Assembly (NCBI RefSeq): GCF_000264945.2
Contig: NZ_CP013070.1
Span: forward strand, 2,728,001 to 2,792,000
Direction of reading: 5' to 3'
From: Sphingobium indicum B90A
GTDB taxonomy: Bacteria; Pseudomonadota; Alphaproteobacteria; Sphingomonadales; Sphingomonadaceae
Length of the DNA stretch: 64,000 bases
In this document: positions 34,330 through 43,241 of the stretch, piece after piece
Layout: each line of letters starts with the position of its first letter
How positions within the stretch are numbered: position 1 is the stretch's first letter
Made by a program: the position numbers and the translations under genes
Notes under the pieces: generated by a model
Told to the model about the DNA's origin: nothing
Database searches by the model: none
What the model saw: the letters and a program-made list of their open reading frames with translations, nothing else

Positions 34330-34872
34330 TCAGCGCGAGCCCGGCCCCAGCGCCGGGTCCAGGTCGCGCGGGCGCGTGAAGCTGGCCAGTGTGGCGATAT
34401 TGGCCTTCGCCTCGCTCCAATGATCGATGGGCAGGTCCAGCACGGCGATGGAGGCGGTCGGGAACTTCACCTCCACATCCTCGCGCAGCGGACTCGCGCC
34501 GTCGTCGGGAACCAGGTCCAGGACCAGTTCCTCCAGCCCCGGATTATGCCCCGACATCAGCACGCTGTCCGCGCTGTCGGGCAGGTCGCGGATCACGTCG
34601 AACAGGGTCGGCGTGGAGGCCAGATAGATGCGCCGGTCCCAATGCGGATCGACCACCTCGCCATAGCCGGTGAAGAAGACGTTGAGCGTTTCCACCACTC
34701 GCACCGCCGGGGAAGCGACCACCATGTCGAAGCGGATGCCCTTTGCCCTGGCGAACTCGCCCATGACCAGCGCGGCCTTTTCCCCGCGACCGTTCAGCGG
34801 CCGGTCGAAGTCCCGCGCAACCGGATCGTCCCAATCGGACTTGGCGTGACGGAACAGGATCAACCGCTTCAT
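34330..34872 (-). CDS. SixA-type phosphohistidine phosphatase family protein
   Basis: A 180-aa histidine-phosphatase-superfamily protein. The catalytic LILFRHAKSDWDDP (RHA in place of RHG, usual in SixA) and the second active-site His in LMSGHNPGLEELV are present; FDRPLNGRGEKAAL is the SixA-type substrate segment. It probably removes phosphate from histidine-phosphorylated proteins, such as Hpt domains or PTS proteins; target unknown. Downstream of, and in the same direction as, the DinG-like helicase, across 76 nt. Confidence 0.9.
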   Translation of the reverse strand: MKRLILFRHAKSDWDDPVARDFDRPLNGRGEKAALVMGEFARAKGIRFDMVVASPAVRVVETLNVFFTGYGEVVDPHWDRRIYLASTPTLFDVIRDLPDSADSVLMSGHNPGLEELVLDLVPDDGASPLREDVEVKFPTASIAVLDLPIDHWSEAKANIATLASFTRPRDLDPALGPGSR

Positions 34873-34947
34873 TTTTGCTCCAGGTCGCAGAGTGATTTCG
34901 AAGCGGGTGGAACAGCCGCTGACTCGGAAATCACGAAAACAAAGTCT

Positions 34948-37680
34948 CTAGGTGCCGGATTCGAATTGCTGATGCCCTAACGCGGCATGGCTCCCATGGC
35001 CAGCGCGGGATTGCCCGCTGACCGATATGATCGCCTCGTCCAGCGTCAGGCGGCGGATCGGCGTGCCGGGCGGAAAGGCGCTCAGCAACCGGCTGGGCAT
35101 GGCGGCGGACAGGATGACGAAGCTGCCCCGGTCCTCCGCCCGCCGTATCAGCCGGCCGAAGGCCTGCGCCATCCGCGCCCGGATCAGCCGGTCGTCATAA
35201 GCCGACCCGCCGCCCGCCAGCTTGCGCGCCGCGTGCAGCACGGTCGGCTTGGACCAGGGCACCCCCTCCATCACCACCAGCCGCAGCGAATGGCCCGGCA
35301 CGTCCACCCCGTCGCGCAAGGCATCGGTGCCCAGCAGCGAAGCGCGGGGATCGTCGCGGAAAATGTCGATCAGCGTGCCGGTGTCCATCGGGTCCACATG
35401 CTGCGCGTAGAGCGGCAACCCCGCCCGCGCCAGCCGGTCCGCGATCCGCGCATGCACCGCCCGCAGCCGCCGGATCGCGGTGAACAGCCCCAGTGTCCCG
35501 CCGCCCGCCGCCTCGATCAGCCGCGCATAGGCCCCCGACAATGCCGCGATGTCCCCGCGCTTGATGTCGGTCACGATCAGCACTTCCGACCGCTCCGGAT
35601 AGTCGAACGGGCTGCTCGCCTCGAACTGCTCCGCCCCGCGCGGCAGGTGGTTGGCGCCGCTGCGGCTCGCCGCATTGTCCCAGTCGCCGCCGCCCTTCAG
35701 CGTGGCGGAGGTGATCAGCACCCCCTGCGCCGGTTTCAGCACCGCCTGCGCCAGCGGCCGCGTCGGGTCCAGCCAATGGCGGTGGATGCCGATGTCGAAT
35801 TCCCGCCCCTCGATCCGCTCGACCGCCAGCCAGTCCACATAATCCGGGTCCGCCGGTCCGCCGATCCGCGCCAGCAGCGCCAGCCAGGCCGTCACCAGGT
35901 CGCGCCGCCAGCCCAGCGAGGCAATCGCCCCCTCGACCCGCGCCCGCGCCGCGCCGTCCAGCCAGTCGGGCGCTTCCTCGATCACCGCCTCCATCCGCTT
36001 GCCCAGATGGGTGAGCGGCCGCAGCAGATTATCGAGCGCCCGCGCCGCCTCCTGCGCGGCCTCGACCAGCGCGCCGTCCGGCTCGGCCAGTTCGGTCTCC
36101 AGCCCATAGCCCGCATCGGCCTCGCCCGTGTCGGCGGCCCGCGCATAGACCGTTCCCCGCACCGCCGCGAGCAACTGCTCGACCGGCCCGAAAGGCTCGT
36201 CCGCGACGATCCGCTTCAACCATTCGTCGGCGGGCAGCGCCCGCGCCGCCTCCGCCGCCGCCCGGATCGCCTCGCCGCCCTGCTCGTCATAGCTGGCGAG
36301 GTCCGACAGCCGCGCCGCCAACCCGCGCCTCCGCCCCCGCGCATTTCCCTCCGGCCCCATCACCCAGCGGCGCAGTTCGATGGCTTCCTGCCCCGAAAGC
36401 GCGACGGAGAAGGTCGAATCCGCCGCATCGAACAGATGATGGCCCTCGTCGAACACGATGCGCTGCGGCGCCTGTCCCGTCTCCCGCCCCCGCGCCGCAT
36501 TGATCATCACCAGCGCATGATTGGCGATCACGATGTCCGCGTCGGCCGAAGCCCGCGCCGACCGTTCGATGAAGCATTTTCGATAATGGGGACAGCCCGC
36601 ATAGATGCACTCGCCGCGCCGGTCGGTCAGCGCGGTCGACCCGTTGCGCCGGAACAGGGTCGGCAGCCATCCGGGCAGGTCGCCGCCGATCATGTCGCCA
36701 TCCTTGGTGAAGGCCGCCCAGCGCGCCACCAGTTGCGCCAATATCGCCGCCCGCCCCGCAAAGCCGCCTTGCAGCGCATCCTCCAGGTTCAGCAGGCAGA
36801 GATAATTTTCCCGCCCCTTGCGCACCACCACCCGCTTCGCCGCCACGGCGGGATCGGGGAAGAGGCGCAGACTTTCCCGGTCCAATTGCCGCTGCAACGC
36901 CTTGGTATAGGTGGAAATCCACACCGTCCCCTGCGCCTCCCCGGCCCAGAGCGACGCGGGCGCCAGATAGCCCAGGGTCTTGCCGATCCCCGTCCCCGCC
37001 TCCGCCAGCAGCATATTGGGCTGGTCGCGATGCGCCCTGGGCCGGAAAATCTCCGCCGCCGCAGCCGCATAGGCGCGCTGCCCCGGCCGCGCCTCCGCCT
37101 CCGCGCCCGTCAGCTGCTCCAGCCGCGCCACCACCGCATCGGGTTGCAGCGACACGGAACGGGGGGCAGGGCGCGGCGGGTTCTCCTCCCATTCGGGCAG
37201 CTTGGAAAAGAGCCAGCGCTCCGCCTCCTTCGGCGTGGCGATGCGGCCCGCCAGCAGCGGCGCCCAGGGCCATCGCAGCCGGTGCAGAGCCTGCGCCGCC
37301 GTCCAGCCGCCCTCGCGCTCCGTCCAGGCAGGGGATTCCAGCGTCGCCAACAGGGCGGCGGTCGCCGCCTGCAACAGTTCGGGAATATCGGATTCGCTCG
37401 CCGGACGCGGCAGGTCCAGCGCTTCGGCCAGCCCCTTGGGCGTCGGCACCAGGAAGCGCGCCGGATGGATGAAGGCCCATAATTCCAGCAGGTCGAGGCC
37501 ATTGAGGTCGGGATAGCCCAGCCGCTGTCCGGTCAGCGGCGCGTTCAGCAGCAATGTCGGCGTTTCGGCCGTCCGCGCTATGGCCGTGCCCTTGGCGACG
37601 GCGGCGGTGCGATCCGCTTCCCGAAGCCAGATGCCGCCATGGCTGGCGTGAAGGGCGGGCAGGGCGGCGGGGTCGATCAC
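34948..37680 (-). CDS. DinG/XPD-family ATP-dependent DNA helicase with Fe-S cysteines
   Basis: 910-aa superfamily 2 helicase. Walker A AEAGTGIGKTLGYLAPA (about residue 230), Walker B VFDEGHHLFD, the four putative Fe-S cysteines (ENYLCLLN, then GECIYAGCPHYRKCF), and the C-terminal motifs GTDALRDGVDVPG and QAFGRLIRRAEDRG. The first 200 residues are a unique N-terminal region rich in Ala/Pro/Leu with no recognisable exonuclease motif, so it resembles DinG/YoaA with an added N-terminal domain. A GAAC-N7-AAAC sequence lies 22 nt upstream of the start and may be a degenerate SOS box. Confidence 0.92.
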   Translation of the reverse strand: MIDPAALPALHASHGGIWLREADRTAAVAKGTAIARTAETPTLLLNAPLTGQRLGYPDLNGLDLLELWAFIHPARFLVPTPKGLAEALDLPRPASESDIPELLQAATAALLATLESPAWTEREGGWTAAQALHRLRWPWAPLLAGRIATPKEAERWLFSKLPEWEENPPRPAPRSVSLQPDAVVARLEQLTGAEAEARPGQRAYAAAAAEIFRPRAHRDQPNMLLAEAGTGIGKTLGYLAPASLWAGEAQGTVWISTYTKALQRQLDRESLRLFPDPAVAAKRVVVRKGRENYLCLLNLEDALQGGFAGRAAILAQLVARWAAFTKDGDMIGGDLPGWLPTLFRRNGSTALTDRRGECIYAGCPHYRKCFIERSARASADADIVIANHALVMINAARGRETGQAPQRIVFDEGHHLFDAADSTFSVALSGQEAIELRRWVMGPEGNARGRRRGLAARLSDLASYDEQGGEAIRAAAEAARALPADEWLKRIVADEPFGPVEQLLAAVRGTVYARAADTGEADAGYGLETELAEPDGALVEAAQEAARALDNLLRPLTHLGKRMEAVIEEAPDWLDGAARARVEGAIASLGWRRDLVTAWLALLARIGGPADPDYVDWLAVERIEGREFDIGIHRHWLDPTRPLAQAVLKPAQGVLITSATLKGGGDWDNAASRSGANHLPRGAEQFEASSPFDYPERSEVLIVTDIKRGDIAALSGAYARLIEAAGGGTLGLFTAIRRLRAVHARIADRLARAGLPLYAQHVDPMDTGTLIDIFRDDPRASLLGTDALRDGVDVPGHSLRLVVMEGVPWSKPTVLHAARKLAGGGSAYDDRLIRARMAQAFGRLIRRAEDRGSFVILSAAMPSRLLSAFPPGTPIRRLTLDEAIISVSGQSRAGHGSHAALGHQQFESGT

Positions 37681-37701
37681 CCGTCTCGCTTAGGCGAACG
37701 G

Positions 37702-37716
37702 GAACAAAAGGGAAAC
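37702..37716 (-). promoter_or_regulatory. Possible degenerate LexA box upstream of the DinG-like gene
   Basis: GAAC AAAAGGG AAAC, read on the plus strand, lies 22 nt before the helicase start and in the same orientation as the box upstream of recA (GAAC AAGAGGG GAAC at 63179-63193), from which it differs at two of 15 positions. One half-site has AAAC for GAAC, so this is only a candidate. Confidence 0.35.
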
Positions 37717-37732
37717 CTGAAAAGCGCCGGAT

Positions 37733-38089
37733 TCAGCCGAAACGACGTCCGAAACCGCCGGCGGGACGAGCGCCCAAAGTCCGGGGTTGAAGGGCCGTGG
37801 GGGTCAGCCGCGCCGCCCGCGCAATCTCCAGCCGGTCGAACAGCGGCCCGTCGGCCAGTTCATAGGGGAAGCGGATGCCCATGCGGTCCTCTTCGGACCA
37901 TTGCACCGTGCCGAACACGACATGGCCCTCATAGTCGATCTGGCACTGGCTGCGCACCGGCAGGCCGCAGCCCGCGACCTGCGCGCCGCCTTCGCTCAAA
38001 TCGACGATCGTTCCGTCCATGCTGTCGAGCACCGTCGTCACCACGACTGGTATATCGACCGTTATTCTATGACGGCTGCGCGGCTGCAT
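37733..38089 (-). CDS. PilZ-domain protein
   Basis: A 118-aa PilZ protein, presumably a cyclic-di-GMP receptor. The two signature elements are present: RSRHR (RxxxR) at residues 4-8 and IVDLSEGGAQV (D/NxSxxG) about 23 residues later. The rest forms the beta-barrel (VFGTVQWSEEDRMGIRFPYE). The C-terminal 30 residues are a basic, probably disordered tail (LGARPAGGFGRRFG). Sphingomonads use such proteins in motility or polysaccharide control; its partner is not evident. Confidence 0.92.
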   Translation of the reverse strand: MQPRSRHRITVDIPVVVTTVLDSMDGTIVDLSEGGAQVAGCGLPVRSQCQIDYEGHVVFGTVQWSEEDRMGIRFPYELADGPLFDRLEIARAARLTPTALQPRTLGARPAGGFGRRFG

Positions 38090-38331
38090 AGTCCCTCCTG
38101 AGCCCCCTAAGCTCCCGATAAATATGCCTCATCAAGGTTAATCAAAGTTAAATGGGAGTGGGGAAAGGCCGCCATTCGTCTCCATTTCGGCACCTGGAAT
38201 CGCCGCTTAGGGTCCAAAATGAAGGCTGATCTATATTAACGGAGCCTTAGCCTTTCGGCCCGCCGCCATGATGTTTTCCGAGTCGTCAGATGTTTCCAAC
38301 CGCCGCGAAAATGCTTAGGGGGGCATGCATC

Positions 38332-39912
38332 ATGACCGTGTCCGAAATCATCCGCACCGCCGCGCAGGCGTCCAAGGCCTGGCCCTATGAGGAAGCCCGC
38401 AAGCTCCTGAAGCGCTATCAGAACGGCGCGCCCGAAAAGGGCCATGTGCTGTTCGAAACCGGCTACGGCCCGTCGGGCCTGCCGCATATCGGCACGTTCA
38501 ACGAAGTGCTGCGCACCACCATGGTCCGCAACGCCTATCATGCGCTGTCGGACATCCCCACCCGCCTGATCGCGTTCAGCGACGACATGGACGGGCTGCG
38601 CAAGGTGCCGGACAATGTCCCCAACCAGGCGATGCTGGCGCAGCATCTGGGCAAGCCGCTGACGCAGGTGCCCGACCCGTTCGAAAAGTTCGAGAGCTTC
38701 GCGCATCACAACAACGCCATGCTGCGGGAATTTCTCGACCGCTTCGGCTTCGATTACGAGTTCGTCTCCGCCACGGAACGCTACAGGTCCGGCGCGTTCG
38801 ACGACGCGCTGAAAAACGTCCTGCGCCATTATCGGGACATCATGGACATCATGCTGCCGACCCTGCGCAAGGAACGGCAGGCGACCTATTCCCCGGTCCT
38901 GCCGATCAGCCCGAAGACGGGCATCGTGCTGCAAGTGCCGGTGGAGGTGATCGACGCCGACCATGGCATCGTCCGCTTCGAGGATGAGGGCGACGTCATC
39001 GAACAGTCGATCCTGTCGGGCGGCGCGAAGCTGCAATGGAAGGTCGACTGGGCGATGCGCTGGGTCGCGCTGGGCGTCGATTATGAGATGGCGGGCAAGG
39101 ATCTGATCGATTCCGTCACCCAGTCGTCGAAAATCTGCCGCGCGCTGGGCGCCCGCCCGCCCGAAGGCTTCAATTACGAGATGTTCCTCGACGAAAAGGG
39201 CGAGAAGATCTCCAAGTCCAAGGGCAACGGCCTCAGCCTGGAGCAATGGCTGACCTATGGCCCGCAGGAGAGCCTGGCCTTCTACGCCTATCGCGAGCCG
39301 AAGAAGGCCAAGCAGCTCCACATGGGCGTCATCCCCCGCGCCGTGGACGAATATTGGCAGTTCCGCGGCAATTATCCGAACCAGCCGGTCGAACAGCAGC
39401 TGGGCAATCCGGTCCACCACATCCATGACGGCAAGCCGCCGGAGGGCCGCCTGCCGGTGACGTTCGGCCTGCTGCTGAACCTGGTCGGCGTGATGGGAGA
39501 CGCCAGCCGCGAACAGGTCTGGGGCTATCTGCAGAACTATGTCGCGGACGCCAATGCGCAAAGCTATCCGGAACTGGACGCGCTGATCGGCCACGCGCTC
39601 GCCTATCACCGCGATTTCGTCGCCCCGACGCTCAGGCGCCGCGCTCCCACCGACAGCGAGGCCGCCGCCCTGCGCAGGCTGGACGCGGAACTCGCCGCCC
39701 TGCCGGAAGGCGCCACGGCGGAGGACATCCAGAACATCGTCTACGCCATCGGCAAGGACGAGGCCTATGGCTTTGCCGAACTGCGCGACTGGTTCAAGGC
39801 GCTCTACCAGACGCTGCTCGGCGCGGACCAGGGGCCGCGCATGGGCAGCTTCATCGCGCTCTACGGCGTGGAGAACAGCCGCCGCCTGATCGCGGAGGCG
39901 CTGGCCGCCTGA
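38332..39912 (+). CDS. lysK: Class I lysyl-tRNA synthetase
   Basis: About 526 aa. Rossmann motifs of class I synthetases: the HIGH equivalent in YGPSGLPHIGTFNEVL and the KMSKS equivalent in GEKISKSKGNGLSLEQW; GAKLQWKVDWAMRWVALGVD is typical of the class I LysRS. This unusual class is known in archaea and in alphaproteobacteria, where it replaces the class II enzyme. Start chosen at 38332 (MTVSEIIRTAAQA); ATGs at 38290 and 38311 would add residues not seen in the family. Confidence 0.94.
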   Translation: MTVSEIIRTAAQASKAWPYEEARKLLKRYQNGAPEKGHVLFETGYGPSGLPHIGTFNEVLRTTMVRNAYHALSDIPTRLIAFSDDMDGLRKVPDNVPNQAMLAQHLGKPLTQVPDPFEKFESFAHHNNAMLREFLDRFGFDYEFVSATERYRSGAFDDALKNVLRHYRDIMDIMLPTLRKERQATYSPVLPISPKTGIVLQVPVEVIDADHGIVRFEDEGDVIEQSILSGGAKLQWKVDWAMRWVALGVDYEMAGKDLIDSVTQSSKICRALGARPPEGFNYEMFLDEKGEKISKSKGNGLSLEQWLTYGPQESLAFYAYREPKKAKQLHMGVIPRAVDEYWQFRGNYPNQPVEQQLGNPVHHIHDGKPPEGRLPVTFGLLLNLVGVMGDASREQVWGYLQNYVADANAQSYPELDALIGHALAYHRDFVAPTLRRRAPTDSEAAALRRLDAELAALPEGATAEDIQNIVYAIGKDEAYGFAELRDWFKALYQTLLGADQGPRMGSFIALYGVENSRRLIAEALAA

Positions 39913-40075
39913 GCGGCGCGCAGCGGAACATAAAGGGGCGCCGGGCGTTTCGCCATATGGTCCACCCCCTTTCGGACTGATGGTGCGTTTCACGCGCCAT
40001 CGGCCGCGCCCGCCCGGAAACGAGCGGCGCGGCCAAGGGGGATGAACAGGACCGAAAGCGCCATAGCGCAAAAGG

Positions 40076-40108
40076 AAACGGCCCCTCGACCTTCGTCGGG
40101 GGCCGTTT
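40076..40108. terminator. Bidirectional terminator between lysK and the RcnB-like gene
   Basis: Stem AAACGGCCCC...CGAC and GTCG...GGGGCCGTTT with a CTTC loop and one bulged T. Because both arms carry A/T-rich ends, it can serve the convergent lysK (plus) and RcnB-like (minus) genes. Confidence 0.85.
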
Positions 40109-40125
40109 CGTCATTCGGGCGGCCG

Positions 40126-40596
40126 TTACCAGAAGAAGCCGCGATGCACTTCCATAACCCGGCCGGTCCGCACATTGACCAGCAGCACGTCGTTATAATG
40201 CCTCACCCACCGCAGGTTCGCGCCGGCGCGGGGCAGGCGATAGCGATAGGGGTCGGCGATATAGTAGCGCGAGCTGTAATAAGCGGGCCGGAGCCGCGCG
40301 CCGACTTCCCAGCGATTGTAGCGGAAGGGGGCGCGCCAGTTGCCGCCGCGATAGACGTCGCGATGCGACCGGCGGTAATCGCGCCAATCCTCCCGCAATT
40401 CCTGCCGCGCCTCGCGCACGTCGCGGCGTTCCTCGCGCACGTCGCGCCGGTTGCCGTAGCGCTGGGCGTCGCGCAGGTCGCGCTGTTCCTGGCGCAGGTC
40501 GCGGGCGCTGTCGCGCACCTCGGCGCGGGACTGGGCCATGGCGGCCCCTGGGATGACGGTGGCGGCCATCAGGCCCAAGATGATCAATTTACGCAT
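40126..40596 (-). CDS. RcnB-family periplasmic protein, paralogue 1
   Basis: 156-aa exported protein: signal peptide MRKLIILGLMAATVIPGAAM, an Arg/Asp/Glu-rich central helix (RDLRQEQRDLRDAQRYGNRR, then RDVREERRDVREARQELRED) and a C-terminal RcnB-type domain ending RHYNDVLLVNVRTGRVMEVH-RGFFW. RcnB was described as a periplasmic protein affecting nickel/cobalt homeostasis; in alphaproteobacteria many paralogues of unknown role occur. A second paralogue is at 41581. Confidence 0.88.
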   Translation of the reverse strand: MRKLIILGLMAATVIPGAAMAQSRAEVRDSARDLRQEQRDLRDAQRYGNRRDVREERRDVREARQELREDWRDYRRSHRDVYRGGNWRAPFRYNRWEVGARLRPAYYSSRYYIADPYRYRLPRAGANLRWVRHYNDVLLVNVRTGRVMEVHRGFFW

Positions 40597-40788
40597 AGGT
40601 CTTCTCCCATTGCCTGGCGGCTGAAGTCCGGTGGGGAGGGGGGAAACTTTCCCCCGGCCCGCCGGTTCCGCCGACCACGAAGACGGTTATGCGTCCGGCC
40701 ACCTGAACATGCCGGGAATGAAACGGTCAGGAATCAGTCATTTATGTCGCACTTTGTATCAGCGGCCGAAACGGCGACGGCCGGGGGA

Positions 40789-41466
40789 TCAGGGCGTCCA
40801 GGGCCGCTCCCGAAACCATTTGGTGACGACATATTTCGCGCCCCGCTCCACCGGGCGCGCGGCGTGCAGGCTGAACGGATTGGGCGATCCGTCCCGCTCC
40901 ATATTGTTCCACATCAGCAGCATGCCCTCCACCGGCGGGACCATGAACCCGCAATGGGGGAAATGCGTCTCCCCGCCCGCCTCCACCGGGGACAGGTAGA
41001 TCATCGCCGTCCAGCTCCGCTGCCCGCCGGTCTTCAGCATGGCCGGCCAATAGCTGGCCGTCACCGGGAAATAGTCGCAATGCGCCTTATATTCCTGCCC
41101 GGCCTGGTAGCGCTGCCCCTGCAGGGTTTCGCCATGCTCCCCGGCCAGGCCCATCAGCGCGCAGATCCGGTCGCTTACCGCCATCACCAGCGGGCTCCAG
41201 GGGCTCAGATGGCAGCTCGCGCTGGTGCGGTAATCGGCATTGGCGCTGCCGGAAAACAGCGTGGAGGGCTGCGCCCCCGCATCGATCAGTTCCCGCAGGC
41301 CCGCGCATTCCTCCGCGCTCAGAAATTCCTGCCGGCCATAGATCTCAAGGTGCGGCGCATCGATCCGGCTGACCATCGGATTGCGCTCCAGCCGCGCCCG
41401 CACCGTCTCCCCGATCCGCGCCCGCGCCGCGGAGGCGACGCCGCCATCGTCAACAATCTCGCTCAT
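40789..41466 (-). CDS. Prolyl-4-hydroxylase-like 2OG-Fe(II) oxygenase
   Basis: A 225-aa oxygenase. The iron ligands are HCDYF (H-x-D, in EYKAHCDYFPVTAS) and the distal His in SLHAARPVERGAKYVVTKWF, with the oxoglutarate-binding Lys in KYVVTKW; ETHFPHCGFMVPPVEGMLLM is the conserved P4H core strand. Start at 41466 (MSEIVDDGGVASAARARIGE). It hydroxylates a protein or amino-acid substrate, not identifiable here. It lies between two RcnB-like genes on the same strand. Confidence 0.88.
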   Translation of the reverse strand: MSEIVDDGGVASAARARIGETVRARLERNPMVSRIDAPHLEIYGRQEFLSAEECAGLRELIDAGAQPSTLFSGSANADYRTSASCHLSPWSPLVMAVSDRICALMGLAGEHGETLQGQRYQAGQEYKAHCDYFPVTASYWPAMLKTGGQRSWTAMIYLSPVEAGGETHFPHCGFMVPPVEGMLLMWNNMERDGSPNPFSLHAARPVERGAKYVVTKWFRERPWTP

Positions 41467-41509
41467 GCCGCTTTCCTGCCACCGCGCGGGCGCCCGGCGC
41501 AAATGAAAA

Positions 41510-41537
41510 GGGCCCGGAACCTCACGGCTCCGGGCCC
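41510..41537 (-). terminator. Terminator-like hairpin after the RcnB-like gene at 41581
   Basis: Perfect 9-bp stem GGGCCCGGA/TCCGGGCCC with additional CC/GG pairing and a TCAC loop; on the minus strand it is followed by CTTTTCATTT, a short T-rich stretch. It separates the second RcnB-like gene from the oxygenase gene. Confidence 0.8.
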
Positions 41538-41580
41538 AGTATGTCCTGAAGGCCAGTTCAGGAGCGCCTGTCTTCCGGCA

Positions 41581-42486
41581 TCACCAGAAGAAATCGTGGA
41601 TCACGTCGACCACATAGCCGTCGCGTATGTCGACCAGCAGCGCGTCGTCATAATAGCGAATCCAGCGCAGCGTGCCGTAGGCGGGCGGCAGGCGGTAGGA
41701 ATAGGGATCGTCGATCCAATAGCTGTTCGAATAGAGCAGGCTGTTCAGGAAGATCCCGATGGAAAAGCGCGAATAGCCATAGCTCCAGCCGCGCGGCGCA
41801 TAATAGCGGCCGATCCGGTAACGGTCGCCATAGCGGGCGCGATAGCTGTACCAGTCATAGCGCCGGTCGTTGCGCCAGCCATTGTCCCAGCGCCTCTGCC
41901 CCTGCCACCGGGTGCGGTCGTCGAAGCGCCGCCCAGCGTTCCAGGCGGACCCGCCGTTCCAGCCCGAACCGCCGCCGTTCCAGCGGCGGTCGTCGCGCCT
42001 GTCCCGATCGTTCCGGTTCCAGTCGCCCCGATCCCGGTCGTTCCGGTTCCGATCGTCGCGATTCCAGTCCCGGCGGTCATTGTCGCGCCGGTTGTCCTGC
42101 CAGTTCGGCCGATCCCCGTCCCGCCCGTTCCAGCCGCGCCGGTTCCTGTCGTCGCCGCGCGGCGTGGTCTCGAAACGCTGCTGGTCGCGGTTCCAGCGGG
42201 TGACCGTCGCGGGGCCGCGCTGCTCCGGCCGCGCTTCATTGCCGCGCCATTGCGGCTGGGCGGCCTGCGCCGAGCGTTCCGGCCGCTGCTGCCGCATCTC
42301 GCCGCCCTGCCACTGGCGTTGCGCCTGTCCGTCGCCCTGGCCGCCACGGCCGCCGTCCGGACGGGCCGACCGTTCGCCGCCGCGTCCGCGCCAGCCGCCA
42401 TCCTCGCCCCGCTGGGCATGGGCCGGGGCGATTCCGCCCAATATCGTCGCGGTCATCAAGCCCGCCAGCATCATTTTCCTCAACAT
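41581..42486 (-). CDS. RcnB-family periplasmic protein, paralogue 2, with long Arg/Asp/Asn-rich region
   Basis: About 301 aa, starting MLRKMMLAGLMTATILGGIA (signal peptide, AHA-Q cleavage). Residues about 30-190 are low complexity, rich in Arg, Asp, Asn, Gln and Trp (for example RDNDRRDWNRDDRNRNDRDR). The C-terminal 90 residues match paralogue 1 (DDPYSYRLPPAYGTLRWIRY, then YDDALLVDIRDGYVVDVIHD, ending FFW). Start moved to 42486 from 42525 because it begins a proper signal peptide. Function unknown; the repeat region is unusually long for the family. Confidence 0.85.
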   Translation of the reverse strand: MLRKMMLAGLMTATILGGIAPAHAQRGEDGGWRGRGGERSARPDGGRGGQGDGQAQRQWQGGEMRQQRPERSAQAAQPQWRGNEARPEQRGPATVTRWNRDQQRFETTPRGDDRNRRGWNGRDGDRPNWQDNRRDNDRRDWNRDDRNRNDRDRGDWNRNDRDRRDDRRWNGGGSGWNGGSAWNAGRRFDDRTRWQGQRRWDNGWRNDRRYDWYSYRARYGDRYRIGRYYAPRGWSYGYSRFSIGIFLNSLLYSNSYWIDDPYSYRLPPAYGTLRWIRYYDDALLVDIRDGYVVDVIHDFFW

Positions 42487-42704
42487 GCCGTTCGCTTTCG
42501 TATCACGGGGCCATTCGCCCCTCATATTCCGCTTCTAGGACTCGGGCCATGTCGTGATGCTGAACCCGTCTGTCAGCGATTTGAAAGAATCCCCCGGCGC
42601 AGGATGAGCATCGGTTGCGCCCAAATCACCGGAAATATGGCCAGGAACGGCAAAAGCTGATCCAGATCAGAGCATCGCCCCGCAAACCCCCTTAGGAATG
42701 CGGG

Positions 42705-43241
42705 GTGACGATGACGCCCACTGCCGGCAGCGCCCGCCAGGCCCTGCGCCAAGCGACGATGGAAAGCCATCAGCGGGTCGACGACCTGTTTTCCCATTTT
42801 TCGCTGGAGGACAGCGCCAGCTATGCCGCTTTCCTGAAGGCCCACGCCAGGGCGCTCGCCCCGCTGGAGGAGATGGCCCGGCCCGATGCGCCGCGCCTGC
42901 CGCTGCTGGCGCGCGATCTGGCGGACCTGGGCGAAACGCTGCCCGCGCCGCTCGCCGCGCCGCCCTCCCCGTCCGACGCCTGCCGCTGGGGCGTCCGCTA
43001 CACGCTGGAAGGATCGCGGCTGGGCGGCGCCATGCTCGCCCGGCGCGTCGGCCCCGGCCTGCCCCGCGCCTATCTGTCCGCCGTGCATGAAAAGGGCGGC
43101 TGGGCCGCGTTCCAGCGTCGGCTGGACGATGCCGCGGCCGAAGGCGGCGAGCCATGGATCGACGATGCCATACGCGGCGCGCAGGCCGCCTTCGGCCTGT
43201 TCGCGGCCGCCGCCGGCGGCACGGCGCCGGCCCATGGCTGA
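42705..43241 (+). CDS. Heme oxygenase (biliverdin-producing, BphO type)
   Basis: A 178-aa helical protein: RQALRQATMESHQRVDDLFS contains the proximal His of the heme oxygenase family (ESHQRVD), and the later GVRYTLEGSRLGGAMLARRV carries the flexible Gly-rich distal helix (GSRLGG). Oxidises heme to biliverdin, the chromophore of the bacteriophytochrome encoded immediately downstream; the two genes overlap by 8 nt. GTG at 42705 or ATG at 42711 are alternative starts. Confidence 0.88.
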   Translation: MTMTPTAGSARQALRQATMESHQRVDDLFSHFSLEDSASYAAFLKAHARALAPLEEMARPDAPRLPLLARDLADLGETLPAPLAAPPSPSDACRWGVRYTLEGSRLGGAMLARRVGPGLPRAYLSAVHEKGGWAAFQRRLDDAAAEGGEPWIDDAIRGAQAAFGLFAAAAGGTAPAHG

